Shown here piece after piece: positions 1 to 6,572 of a DNA stretch of 16,703 nucleotides. The notes below the pieces were generated by a model that had not been told where the DNA came from, ran no database searches, and saw only the letters and a list, made by a program, of their open reading frames with translations. Made by a program: the position numbers and the translations under genes. Source of the stretch: Verrucomicrobiota bacterium (GTDB lineage: Bacteria; Verrucomicrobiota; Verrucomicrobiia; Chthoniobacterales; UBA10450); the NCBI GenBank assembly GCA_003218345.1, contig QHNF01000027.1, positions 1-16,703 of the forward strand, written 5' to 3'. How positions within the stretch are numbered: the first letter of the stretch is position 1; each line of letters starts with the position of its first letter.

Positions 1-538
1 CACCGAAGCATTTGGCGAGCTGGTAACTCGCTACCGAGCACGAGTATTCAGCATGATTTACAACATGGTCCATAGCGAGCAGGACGCCTGGGATCTGGCT
101 CAAGACAGCTTCCTTAAAGCATGGAAATCGATTAAGCGCTTTCGCGGGCGCTCGTCATTTTACACTTGGATTTATCGGATAGTCATGAATGTGACGATCG
201 ATTGGTTGCGCAAAAAGCAAGTTAAAGGCGGAGGTGCTGAGTTCGATGATGCTATCCAGTTAAAGGAAGTTGATCCGGCGTCCAAAACCGTTCCGAAAAC
301 GGATGCGTTGCCCTATGAGACAATGGAACGGAGCGAGATTCGCGCCCGAATCGACAAAGCAATCGCCCAACTCTCGCCCGAACAGCGCGCCGTTATTTTG
401 ATGAGAGAGATCGAAGAGATGCAATATCGCGAAATCGCAGAAGCGCTCGGCTGCTCAATCGGCACGGTGATGTCGCGCCTGTTTTATGCGCGCAAGAAAT
501 TGCAAAATTTGCTGAGAGACGTTTATGAAAACATTTGA
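1..538 (+). CDS. ECF-type RNA polymerase sigma factor (5'-truncated)
   Basis: This is an alternative sigma factor that directs RNA polymerase to a small regulon. The frame is open from base 2 and the gene starts outside the window, leaving 178 residues visible. The N-terminal half has sigma region 2, from FGELVTRYRARVFSMIYN to the region 2.4-like stretch FYTWIYRIVMNVTIDWLRKK. A variable linker follows. The C-terminal half has sigma region 4, with LSPEQRAVILMREIEEM followed by the helix-turn-helix YREIAEALGCSIGTVMSRLF. The ATG at 53 is internal to region 2, so it is not the true start. The stop lies 14 nt inside the next gene, a putative membrane anti-sigma protein, which is the usual arrangement of an ECF sigma factor with its regulator. 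The family call is firm; the signal and regulon are unknown. Confidence 0.93.
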   Translation, partial: TEAFGELVTRYRARVFSMIYNMVHSEQDAWDLAQDSFLKAWKSIKRFRGRSSFYTWIYRIVMNVTIDWLRKKQVKGGGAEFDDAIQLKEVDPASKTVPKTDALPYETMERSEIRARIDKAIAQLSPEQRAVILMREIEEMQYREIAEALGCSIGTVMSRLFYARKKLQNLLRDVYENI

Positions 539-1043
539 GGAAAAGTGGACAGCATGGCTGGATGGGCAGCTCACTGGGCGAGAACTATCGGAATTCGAGG
601 CCTCATTACCGGACAAAGCTGCCGCTGAAACTGAAAAAGCGGACGCAAGAAAACTTGGCGCTCTTCTGAAACGCGAGCTAAGCGCCCGGCCACTAACAAA
701 TGAAGAATTCTTTAGCCATCAGCTTGGTGAAAGAATTATGCGAGAAAGTGGCGAGCCGTCTCGGGAACGCGAGGTGGAGACCTCTACGTGGTGGACGATT
801 CGTCGCCTGTTGTGGACAGGCGCCGCATCGCTCGCTGTTTTTTTGGTTTTTACGATTTTCGTCATGCGTGACAAAAATCCCGCTGAGGAGTCGCAATACC
901 TTACTCAAATTCTAAATGCGCGCGTTGATCCGGTCGTCAGCCCAAATGCGACCATCTCGATGTTCGAAGCAAAACAAGACCGGGCAACGATTCTTTGGAC
1001 GGAAGGATTGCAGAGTTTGCCTGCCGACTACGCAGCGAAATAA
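525..1043 (+). CDS. putative membrane anti-sigma factor / zf-less regulator of the ECF sigma factor
   Basis: The 172-residue protein has a soluble N-terminal region (about 1-90), one hydrophobic membrane segment (about 96-114, TGAASLAVFLVFTIFVM) and a roughly 55-residue C-terminal part expected outside the cytoplasm. The N-terminus has the short acidic/helical start (FEEKWTAWLDGQL..E) often seen in anti-sigma domains, but it lacks the HxxxCxxC zinc signature of ZAS proteins. It overlaps the sigma gene by 14 nt, implying translational coupling. By family knowledge, such proteins sequester their sigma factor at the membrane until a signal releases it. The role here is inferred mainly from topology and position rather than from a diagnostic motif. 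Confidence 0.7.
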   Translation: MKTFEEKWTAWLDGQLTGRELSEFEASLPDKAAAETEKADARKLGALLKRELSARPLTNEEFFSHQLGERIMRESGEPSREREVETSTWWTIRRLLWTGAASLAVFLVFTIFVMRDKNPAEESQYLTQILNARVDPVVSPNATISMFEAKQDRATILWTEGLQSLPADYAAK

Positions 1044-1049
1044 CAGCTC

Positions 1050-1493
1050 ATGGGTCGCCTTCTGGCGTTCTTAATCTCTTTTGTCGCTCTGATTACCAGC
1101 GCGGCGCCGCAGTTACACGGCGCCGAAACGGTTTGGAGCGGACTTGTTATCGCGGAAAATGTCGCGCAGCCGCAACCGATTCCGCCGGAATTGATTCGGA
1201 TCGAGGGGTCCCTCAAGAAATTTTTCGGCTACAACCAATATCAGGTGATTGGCCAGTCGCAAAAGACACTCAAGACGGGACAGGAAGATTGGCTGGCGAC
1301 GAGCAAATTTTTCGGGCTGCACGTGGATGCGCGAGGCGAGAGCGAGGCCGGTTATGTTTTCAACCTGAAACTTTATAAGGAGAAAGAGCTCTTGCTCGAA
1401 ACGGCTGCCAAGCTGAATAGGCGCAGTCCTTTAATTATCAAAGGTCCGCAGGTGGGCGGTGGACAATTATTATTGGTATTAATTGTTCAGTAG
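1050..1493 (+). CDS. small secreted hypothetical protein, third gene of the sigma operon
   Basis: This 147-residue protein is not recognised as a named family. Residues 1-24 look like a Sec signal peptide: a short charged start, a hydrophobic core LLAFLISFVALITSA, and a likely cleavage after LHGA. The mature part is small, mixed alpha/beta in appearance, and contains a central aromatic stretch KKFFGYNQYQVIG. It ends in a Gly-rich turn and a hydrophobic tail (GGGQLLLVLIVQ) suggestive of a final beta strand. It begins 6 nt after the anti-sigma stop, so it is almost certainly co-transcribed with the sigma pair. It may be an envelope protein sensed by, or controlled with, that pair; this is inference from position only. 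Confidence 0.65.
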   Translation: MGRLLAFLISFVALITSAAPQLHGAETVWSGLVIAENVAQPQPIPPELIRIEGSLKKFFGYNQYQVIGQSQKTLKTGQEDWLATSKFFGLHVDARGESEAGYVFNLKLYKEKELLLETAAKLNRRSPLIIKGPQVGGGQLLLVLIVQ

Positions 1494-1518
1494 TAATAGC
1501 AGGCCGTTGTAGTGGCAG

Positions 1519-1532
1519 GCGCGTCGCGTGCT
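1519..1532. repeat. intergenic 14-mer, copy 1 (upstream of the M1 peptidase)
   Basis: GCGCGTCGCGTGCT. Together with the preceding GCAG it forms an imperfect hairpin (GCAGGCG - CGT - CGCGTGC, one mismatch). A 13/14-identical copy lies at 4324-4337, just past the end of the peptidase gene. It resembles a degraded REP-type palindrome. Confidence 0.35.
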
Positions 1533-1554
1533 TCACAAGTAATTGCAGCCAGCA

Positions 1555-1569
1555 TTCGCCTCAGGCGAA
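1555..1569. repeat. perfect short palindrome in the gap before the M1 peptidase
   Basis: TTCGCCTCAGGCGAA is an uninterrupted inverted repeat (6-bp stem, 3-nt loop as RNA). No T-tract follows, so a Rho-independent terminator is not well supported. It may be an operator, an attenuating hairpin, or chance. Confidence 0.3.
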
Positions 1570-1642
1570 CGACCACAGAATCTTTGTTCGCAGCTGGCTC
1601 GCGAAGACTTTCGGAGATGCAAACTTCAGCGCACGTTGTTTA

Positions 1643-4309
1643 ATGCGAGGGATGCGCGGCCTGCGTCTTTTTTTCGTGGCGCTATTTTGCATTATGTTCT
1701 GCGGTATCGCTGCAGAAAAGCCATTCAATTTTCAACACACGCCGGGGAAACTCCCGAAAGAAGTGGTCCCGACGGAGTATTCCGTTCGGATCGTCCCAGA
1801 CATTGATAAGCTCATCTTTGCCGGAACCGAAACCGTGAAGCTGAACGTTCGCAGTCCGGTTCATCAACTGGTATTGAATGCGCTCGAACTCAAAATCGAA
1901 GCAGCATCTCTCGATGGCGAGGAGTTGCCCGACTCTGCAATTAAGGTCGACGACGAAAACCAACTGCTAACGCTCGCGTTACCGTCAGAACTTGCGACCG
2001 GCGATCACACACTCGCGCTTCGTTTCGCCGGCAAAATCAATCAGCAAGGACAGGGATTTTTTTACATGCTTTATCAGGAGCAAGGTAGCGGCGCTCGGAA
2101 GATCATGCTCGGAACTCAATTCGAAGCGACCGATGCCCGTCGATTTTTTCCTTGCTGGGACGAGCCAGTCTTTCGCGCACGCTTTCAATTGACTGCGGTT
2201 GTGCCGGAGAACTGGCTCGCCGTATCGAACATGCCGGTCGCGAGCGAGAAAAAAATCGCCGGCGGAAAAGAGGTGCGCTTTGCTGCGAGTCCGCCGATGT
2301 CCAGCTACCTGAATGTTTTCGTAGCAGGCGAACTCGACCTTATTGAATCGCAAAGTGGATCCACTCAGCTCCGCGTGATCGCAGCCAAAGGCAAAGCGGA
2401 GATGGGCCGCTACGCGCTCCAAACCACCGCGCAAATTTTGCAATACTACAACGATTATTTCGGCGTGGCCTATCCGTTGCCCAAGCTGGATCAGATCGCG
2501 CTGCCCGGCGGATTTGGCGGCGCGATGGAAAACTGGGGTGGAATTACTTACTACGAAGCTTCGCTTCTGTTTGATTCAAAAAAATCCTCTGCAGAGACGA
2601 AGCAAGATATCTATGAGGTTCTCGCACATGAGATGGCGCACCAGTGGTTCGGCGATCTTGTGACAATGGCGTGGTGGGATAATCTCTGGCTTAACGAGGG
2701 GTTCGCCTCGTGGATGGGCACGAAATGCACAGCGCATTTCAACCCGCAATGGGAGGTTTGGTTGCGAAGGAACCTGCCGCGCGATCCTACGCGGCGCGTC
2801 GGCATCGCTAGGGAGCAGGCGATGGAAGGCGACGCAAGATCGACAACCCATCCGATCCAACAGCCTGTCGCGACGGAGGCTGAAGCTAATAGCGCCTTCG
2901 ACGATATCACCTATAAAAAAGGGCAGTCATTTTTGCGGATGCTGGAGAGTTTTCTCGGCGAAGACGTTTTCCGCGAGGGAATTCGCCGCTACATGGTTGC
3001 GCATAAGTATTCCAACACCACAACGACGGACTTATGGAATGCGCTCTCGGAAGCCTCCGGCAAGCCGGTGGTGGAAATCGCAGCCGGTTGGACACAGCAA
3101 CCAGGATTTCCCGTCGTGGAAGTGAAACGAGAAGAGGAAGGCAGAGTTTCACTTACACAGGAGCGTTTCACAGTCGGTTTCAAGAATGCTCCACCGCTCG
3201 AATGGAAAATTCCGCTAACTTATTTTGTCGTAGGAAAACCTCCCGCGACTTTGCTGATGACCAGCAAGACCGCTACCCTCCGAGACATTCCGCCGGACCG
3301 GGCGCTAAAGCTGAATGTAAATGGCGCTGGAAATTATCGCGTCGAATATGACGAGCCATCATGGAAACTATTGCTTCAGGTTTTGAAGGATCTGAGTGTT
3401 GAAGATCGCGTCAACCTCCTGAGCGACGCGTGGGCTCTTGCCCAAGCCAATCGCGCGCCGATCGCACTCTACTTTGGGTCGGTGGAAAGGTTGCCGGCTT
3501 CAACCGAACTCGCTGAGCGTGACCAGATCATTCATGTGCTGAATTTTATTAACCGGCTCTTAAGTGACAGCCCCGAACAAGGAAAATTTCAACGCTACGC
3601 GCGATCACTATTGCGTCCTACGTTTGACGCGCTTGGCTGGAAACCTAACCCAGGCGAACGGCCTGCCGCTGGGAACTTGCGCGCGAGCTTGATTACTGCA
3701 CTCGGAGAATTGAACGATCCGGAAATCATCGCGGGTTGTCGGGATCGTTTTAAAGCTTATCTCACCAATCCAGAATCGCTGTCTCCCGATCTTAGCCCAG
3801 CGGTGCTTGCGGTGGTCGGCCGATATGCTGACGAAGGGACCTGGAAGCAGCTTCACCAGCTCGGTCAGAAGACGACGAGCATTGAGGAGAAGCAAAATTA
3901 TTACAATGCGCTGGCAGGCGCGATTGATCCAAAATTGGCGAAGAAGACCCTTCCTATTGCGCTTACTGATGAGCTGCCGACGAGCCGTGCGATATTTCTT
4001 GTCTCGAGGGTCGCTCGCGAAAGCGGTCATCCCGAGATCGCGTGGGATTTTGCAAAGGCGAATATGAAAGCGCTGCTCGCCAAGACCGATGCGCTCGGCG
4101 CGAACACATATGCCCCTAGCCTGTTCACATTTTTCGCGGACGAATCGCATGCCAATGAACTAAGAACATATGCGAAAACTAACTTGCCGGCTGCGAGTGC
4201 GCCGGAGGTGGCAAAAGCCGTGGATGAAATCCAATTCCGATCCGAATTCAAGCGACGGCTAACGGATCAATTGAGCGCCTGGATGGACAGCAAGTCGAAA
4301 GCCAAGTAG
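1643..4309 (+). CDS. M1 family zinc aminopeptidase, secreted
   Basis: This gluzincin aminopeptidase removes N-terminal residues from peptides. The protein is 888 residues, the usual size of a PepN/ERAP-like enzyme. A signal peptide is visible at about 1-24 (hydrophobic LFFVALFCIMFCGIAA), so it probably acts in the periplasm or outside the cell. The substrate-binding GAMEN motif is at 293-297. The zinc motif HEMAH is at 329-333, with the third ligand Glu352 in NEGFASW 18 residues later. The catalytic Tyr of ITYKKGQSF is Tyr424. The C-terminal half is the helical ERAP1-C-like region. All catalytic residues are present. No Shine-Dalgarno precedes the ATG at 1643; an ATG at 1652 would still leave a signal peptide. 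A 149-bp gap separates it from the sigma operon, so independent transcription is likely. Confidence 0.95.
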   Translation: MRGMRGLRLFFVALFCIMFCGIAAEKPFNFQHTPGKLPKEVVPTEYSVRIVPDIDKLIFAGTETVKLNVRSPVHQLVLNALELKIEAASLDGEELPDSAIKVDDENQLLTLALPSELATGDHTLALRFAGKINQQGQGFFYMLYQEQGSGARKIMLGTQFEATDARRFFPCWDEPVFRARFQLTAVVPENWLAVSNMPVASEKKIAGGKEVRFAASPPMSSYLNVFVAGELDLIESQSGSTQLRVIAAKGKAEMGRYALQTTAQILQYYNDYFGVAYPLPKLDQIALPGGFGGAMENWGGITYYEASLLFDSKKSSAETKQDIYEVLAHEMAHQWFGDLVTMAWWDNLWLNEGFASWMGTKCTAHFNPQWEVWLRRNLPRDPTRRVGIAREQAMEGDARSTTHPIQQPVATEAEANSAFDDITYKKGQSFLRMLESFLGEDVFREGIRRYMVAHKYSNTTTTDLWNALSEASGKPVVEIAAGWTQQPGFPVVEVKREEEGRVSLTQERFTVGFKNAPPLEWKIPLTYFVVGKPPATLLMTSKTATLRDIPPDRALKLNVNGAGNYRVEYDEPSWKLLLQVLKDLSVEDRVNLLSDAWALAQANRAPIALYFGSVERLPASTELAERDQIIHVLNFINRLLSDSPEQGKFQRYARSLLRPTFDALGWKPNPGERPAAGNLRASLITALGELNDPEIIAGCRDRFKAYLTNPESLSPDLSPAVLAVVGRYADEGTWKQLHQLGQKTTSIEEKQNYYNALAGAIDPKLAKKTLPIALTDELPTSRAIFLVSRVARESGHPEIAWDFAKANMKALLAKTDALGANTYAPSLFTFFADESHANELRTYAKTNLPAASAPEVAKAVDEIQFRSEFKRRLTDQLSAWMDSKSKAK

Positions 4310-4323
4310 GCATTCCAGGACAA

Positions 4324-4337
4324 GCGCATCGCGTGCT
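4324..4337. repeat. intergenic 14-mer, copy 2 (downstream of the M1 peptidase)
   Basis: GCGCATCGCGTGCT, 13/14 identical to 1519-1532. It lies in the 77-bp gap between the convergent peptidase and acetyltransferase genes. No clear terminator with a T-run is visible in this gap. Confidence 0.35.
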
Positions 4338-4386
4338 GGGCAAATTCCTTCCGCTGTCGCGGAGTCGGCGCTTTCTGCGGTTCGTT

Positions 4387-4875
4387 CTATTGCGTCTGCA
4401 CGTTCTGTGGCGTGATCCACAGTCGCATCGGGATCATGGATGATTCCACAAAACCGTGGCGGCGGAAAAATTCCTGCGCCACATTTTCCGGCCGGTCGGT
4501 CAACAAAGTGATGCGGAGGAAATTTTTCTGCTTCGCGAAATCGATTGCATGCTGGAGAAGTTTCGACCCGTAACCTTTGCCTTGGTATTCTTTATGGACC
4601 ACCAGGTCCTCCAGCAGGATGACGAAACCCCCTTCAGCCGTGCTGATGGTAAAGAGCAAGTTGATCATGCCAACAATGACTCCGTCCCGCCGCAGCACGA
4701 ACACGCGCCCCCGGCTGGGTTGCTCGAAGATTAAGCGCAAGCCACGAAGCTGTTTTTCTTTGTCCGGGCGAAAGTCACTTTCCTGGGCAAACAACTCGAC
4801 GAGCATCTGCGACAATTCATCCATGTCGGCCTCGGTTGCTGGCTCAATTACGATATTATCGCTCATTGTTCGCAT
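4387..4875 (-). CDS. GNAT family N-acetyltransferase
   Basis: Members of this fold transfer an acetyl group from acetyl-CoA to an amine; the acceptor is not predictable here. The 162-residue protein covers a complete GNAT domain: beta1/alpha1 at about 8-30 (IVIEPATEADMDELSQML), the central strand VILLEDLVVHKEYQ at 85-98, and the acetyl-CoA pyrophosphate loop Q98-GKGYGS (Q/RxxGxG/A). The C-terminal NVAQEFFRRHGFVES (131-145) is the typical closing motif. The ATG at 4875 was taken as the start; an in-frame ATG at 4866 (MSDNIVIEP) is equally plausible. It is transcribed away from rpmH and towards the M1 peptidase, and appears monocistronic. Confidence 0.88.
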   Translation of the reverse strand: MRTMSDNIVIEPATEADMDELSQMLVELFAQESDFRPDKEKQLRGLRLIFEQPSRGRVFVLRRDGVIVGMINLLFTISTAEGGFVILLEDLVVHKEYQGKGYGSKLLQHAIDFAKQKNFLRITLLTDRPENVAQEFFRRHGFVESSMIPMRLWITPQNVQTQ

Positions 4876-4943
4876 CTCTTATCTCAAAAATCGGGTGTGC
4901 TGGCAATCACCGAATTCAGAGGACAATCGCGTTTCAGTGCCAA

Positions 4944-4974
4944 TTGACAACGCCTTACTGGCTCCTAGTGTAAC
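4944..4974 (+). promoter_or_regulatory. possible promoter for rpmH
   Basis: A perfect -35 hexamer TTGACA lies at 4944-4949. The best -10-like hexamer is TGTAAC (4969-4974) at a long 19-bp spacing; TAGTGT (4966-4971) at 16 bp is weaker. The leader to the rpmH ATG would be about 30 nt. The -35 is convincing, the -10 is not. Confidence 0.4.
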
Positions 4975-5010
4975 CGCTCTTCAATCGCGCCGGAGTTTGT
5001 TCTCGGTTTT

Positions 5011-5184
5011 ATGAAACGCACCTACCAGCCATCGAAGCGAACACGCAAACGCCAGCACGGTTTTCGTGCGCGCATGAAGACAAAAGGCGGACGCGCGATA
5101 CTCGCGCGCCGGCGGCAGCGTGGGCGAAAGCGCTTGCTTCCGAAAGGCGTCGAAAGGCATTACGCCCGTCATACGCAGGCGTGA
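5011..5184 (+). CDS. rpmH: 50S ribosomal protein L34, with C-terminal extension
   Basis: The 57-residue, extremely basic protein begins [20 protein letters not shown] and continues [20 protein letters not shown], the unmistakable L34 signature (compare the usual [21 protein letters not shown]). L34 sits in the large ribosomal subunit near domains I/III of 23S rRNA. Typical L34 is about 44-46 residues; here the reading frame runs on for roughly a dozen residues ([16 protein letters not shown]) before TGA. In most bacteria rpmH is followed directly by rnpA; here the next 119 bp hold no RnpA-like frame, and a CPBP protease gene comes in on the opposite strand. The nearest SD-like sequence, GGAG at 4992-4995, is rather far from the ATG. 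Confidence 0.93.
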   Translation: MKRTYQPSKRTRKRQHGFRARMKTKGGRAILARRRQRGRKRLLPKGVERHYARHTQA

Positions 5185-5303
5185 AGCGTCCGGAAGTTGG
5201 ACATCTTGTCTGACTCCGCCGCCGGACCTCCAGTGGTGCAATGCCCGAATCCTTACATTCTCTAGCCGGTATCGCTGATCCGGGGCTGCATTAGCGGCTC
5301 AGG

Positions 5304-6254
5304 CTAAAGCCAGATCTTCACGAAGTCCGAAAGGTTCGGAAACAGATCGGCCGCAGCGTGAATTACCATCAGCGCAAAAAGATTTCTCGTTCTGGTCCAA
5401 ATGACGCCAAAGAAAACGCCGCTTATCGCGAGAATTGTAATTGAATAGGCCACAGCATCGAGCGCAGTGGGATTTGCGCCGAGACCTTCCATGGCTCCGG
5501 CATGTCGGAAGGTAAAGCCGGGCGCGTGTGCCAATCCGAAAATTAGCGACATTAAAACCACGCCGGTAATTTCGGATCGGAACCAGGCGCTCAGGCGCGT
5601 TTGAAGGAAAGCGCGAAAAAAGAATTCCTCGACGAGTCCTGCTTCAATCGTGAGCCAGAGGAAGCAGAACGGAATGCCAGCAAGCAGCTGCAGAGTGGAA
5701 AATTTGCCTTCGCGAAGTGGAGCCGCGGCGCCGCCTAAAAAATAGTTGAATGCCAGAACAGCACAGCTCGCGATCAGAACGATCGGTAAATGGGTACGGC
5801 CAAGTTCACGCAGGCCCTCCCTTTGAAATCCGAAGTCGCGCCCCGGATATCTCCAACCCCGCCCGAAGATCACGAGAGGAAGAGCAATGAAAACCAATAG
5901 TTTCTTACCCAGCGTGACGAAAAATTTGATCCGATCCGAAGCGATCCAATCTTGCGGCAGCCATAAATCAATCGTTTGTGGCCCGAATGCGAGATAAACG
6001 GAAAGAGCGAAAACATACGCTGGGAGGGCGAGCATTTCGGCCGCGGTCGGATGTACGCGAATTGTCAGAGGCCGCGCGCGTATCGTGCCTAACCACGCCA
6101 GCAGCGGGAACGCGATCCCGAAGATAATCAGCTCCATCAACGCTTCGCTGATGGAAAATTCCGTTCGCCGCGAGAGCACGAAGAGGGAGCCGATATACAG
6201 AACGATCGCGACGATGAACCAGCGGTTCGTTATTAAACGGCGCAGTGATTTCAT
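5304..6254 (-). CDS. CPBP family intramembrane glutamic endopeptidase (CAAX prenyl protease 2-like)
   Basis: This 316-residue polytopic membrane protein has about 7-8 hydrophobic segments. The ABI/CPBP active-site motifs are all present near the C-terminus: E209-E210-xxx-R214 (VEEFFFRAF), F239-xxx-H243 (FGLAH) and H299-xxx-D303 (HAAAD). Members cleave within the membrane. In eukaryotes they process prenylated CAAX proteins; in bacteria they are linked to bacteriocin immunity, maturation or regulated proteolysis, and the substrate is usually unknown. The gene is divergent from the sugar operon, with a 318-bp shared upstream region, and has no clear Shine-Dalgarno. The stop overlaps a small hairpin (GGCTAAAGCC) that could be part of a weak terminator. 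Confidence 0.9.
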   Translation of the reverse strand: MKSLRRLITNRWFIVAIVLYIGSLFVLSRRTEFSISEALMELIIFGIAFPLLAWLGTIRARPLTIRVHPTAAEMLALPAYVFALSVYLAFGPQTIDLWLPQDWIASDRIKFFVTLGKKLLVFIALPLVIFGRGWRYPGRDFGFQREGLRELGRTHLPIVLIASCAVLAFNYFLGGAAAPLREGKFSTLQLLAGIPFCFLWLTIEAGLVEEFFFRAFLQTRLSAWFRSEITGVVLMSLIFGLAHAPGFTFRHAGAMEGLGANPTALDAVAYSITILAISGVFFGVIWTRTRNLFALMVIHAAADLFPNLSDFVKIWL

Positions 6255-6277
6255 TGATTGGGTATTAGACGGGAACG

Positions 6278-6300
6278 ATGATTCCGGCCGCCGGCATCAT
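6278..6300. promoter_or_regulatory. imperfect 23-bp palindrome, candidate operator or hairpin
   Basis: The 11-bp arms, ATGATTCCGGC and GCCGGCATCAT, flank a central C at 6289. The arms are complementary except for one pair (6283/6295). The site begins 24 bp upstream of the CPBP start codon and about 270 bp upstream of the sugar operon. It could bind a dimeric regulator of either gene, or form a leader hairpin. No regulator is encoded next to it. Confidence 0.35.
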
Positions 6301-6560
6301 CCATTTTCCCTGCGATGGTCCCTTACTTTGTCAAGCTGCCGCGCAGTTCAGATGTATGGAAATGAAGAAATTTTCCGATTAGCCGGTTGCACCACTCGTA
6401 GCTGAATTCGAAAAGAAAAGACCCGTGTGGCGATCCACTGATGCGATTCATTGCTAAACAGTACGAACCGCCGATTTTTGCGCCTAACGAATGCCCATCG
6501 GCTAAGCTCGGATGCGACTCTACGAGATTTCCTGAGGGCTCCAGGCGCGCTCTGGTGCGA

Positions 6561-6566
6561 TATAAC
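6561..6566 (+). promoter_or_regulatory. possible -10 element for a leaderless transcript of the sugar operon
   Basis: TATAAC matches the -10 consensus at 5 of 6 positions and ends 6 nt before the epimerase ATG at 6573. Initiation would therefore fall on or next to the start codon. No Shine-Dalgarno precedes that ATG, which fits a leaderless mRNA. A good -35 is not visible at 16-18 bp. Confidence 0.3.
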
Positions 6567-6572
6567 TTACAA

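Larger units (their letters stand above)
6255..6572. other. divergent intergenic region (318 bp) upstream of the sugar operon
   Basis: The gap lies between the divergent starts of the CPBP protease and the first epimerase. It contains an imperfect palindrome (6278-6300) and a TATAAC element next to the epimerase start. The frame open from 6441 into the epimerase does not resemble an SDR before the ATG at 6573, so I treat it as non-coding. No RNA gene or riboswitch was recognised. Confidence 0.6.

Noticed and set aside
4405-4425. DnaA-box-like sequence TGATCCACA near rpmH, hinting at oriC
   Set aside because: It differs from TTATCCACA, stands alone, and lies inside the GNAT gene; no cluster of boxes or dnaA is present.
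5188-5227. GTCCGG / CCGGAC inverted repeat after rpmH as a terminator
   Set aside because: The stem is only 6 bp with a 28-nt loop and no T-run follows.
4981-5241. Minus-strand open frame over the rpmH region
   Set aside because: It is the antisense of an unmistakable L34 gene.
5185-5303. Possible rnpA downstream of rpmH
   Set aside because: No frame shows the RnpA RNR-type motif and the space is too short for the gene.
6353-6406. Tiny 17-codon frame in the divergent gap (MYGNEEIFRLAGCTTRS)
   Set aside because: It has no ribosome site, no recognisable leader-peptide feature and nothing to support translation.
6441-6572. In-frame 44-residue N-terminal extension of the first epimerase from an ATG at 6441
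   Set aside because: The extension has no SDR character, and the Rossmann strand starts right after the ATG at 6573.
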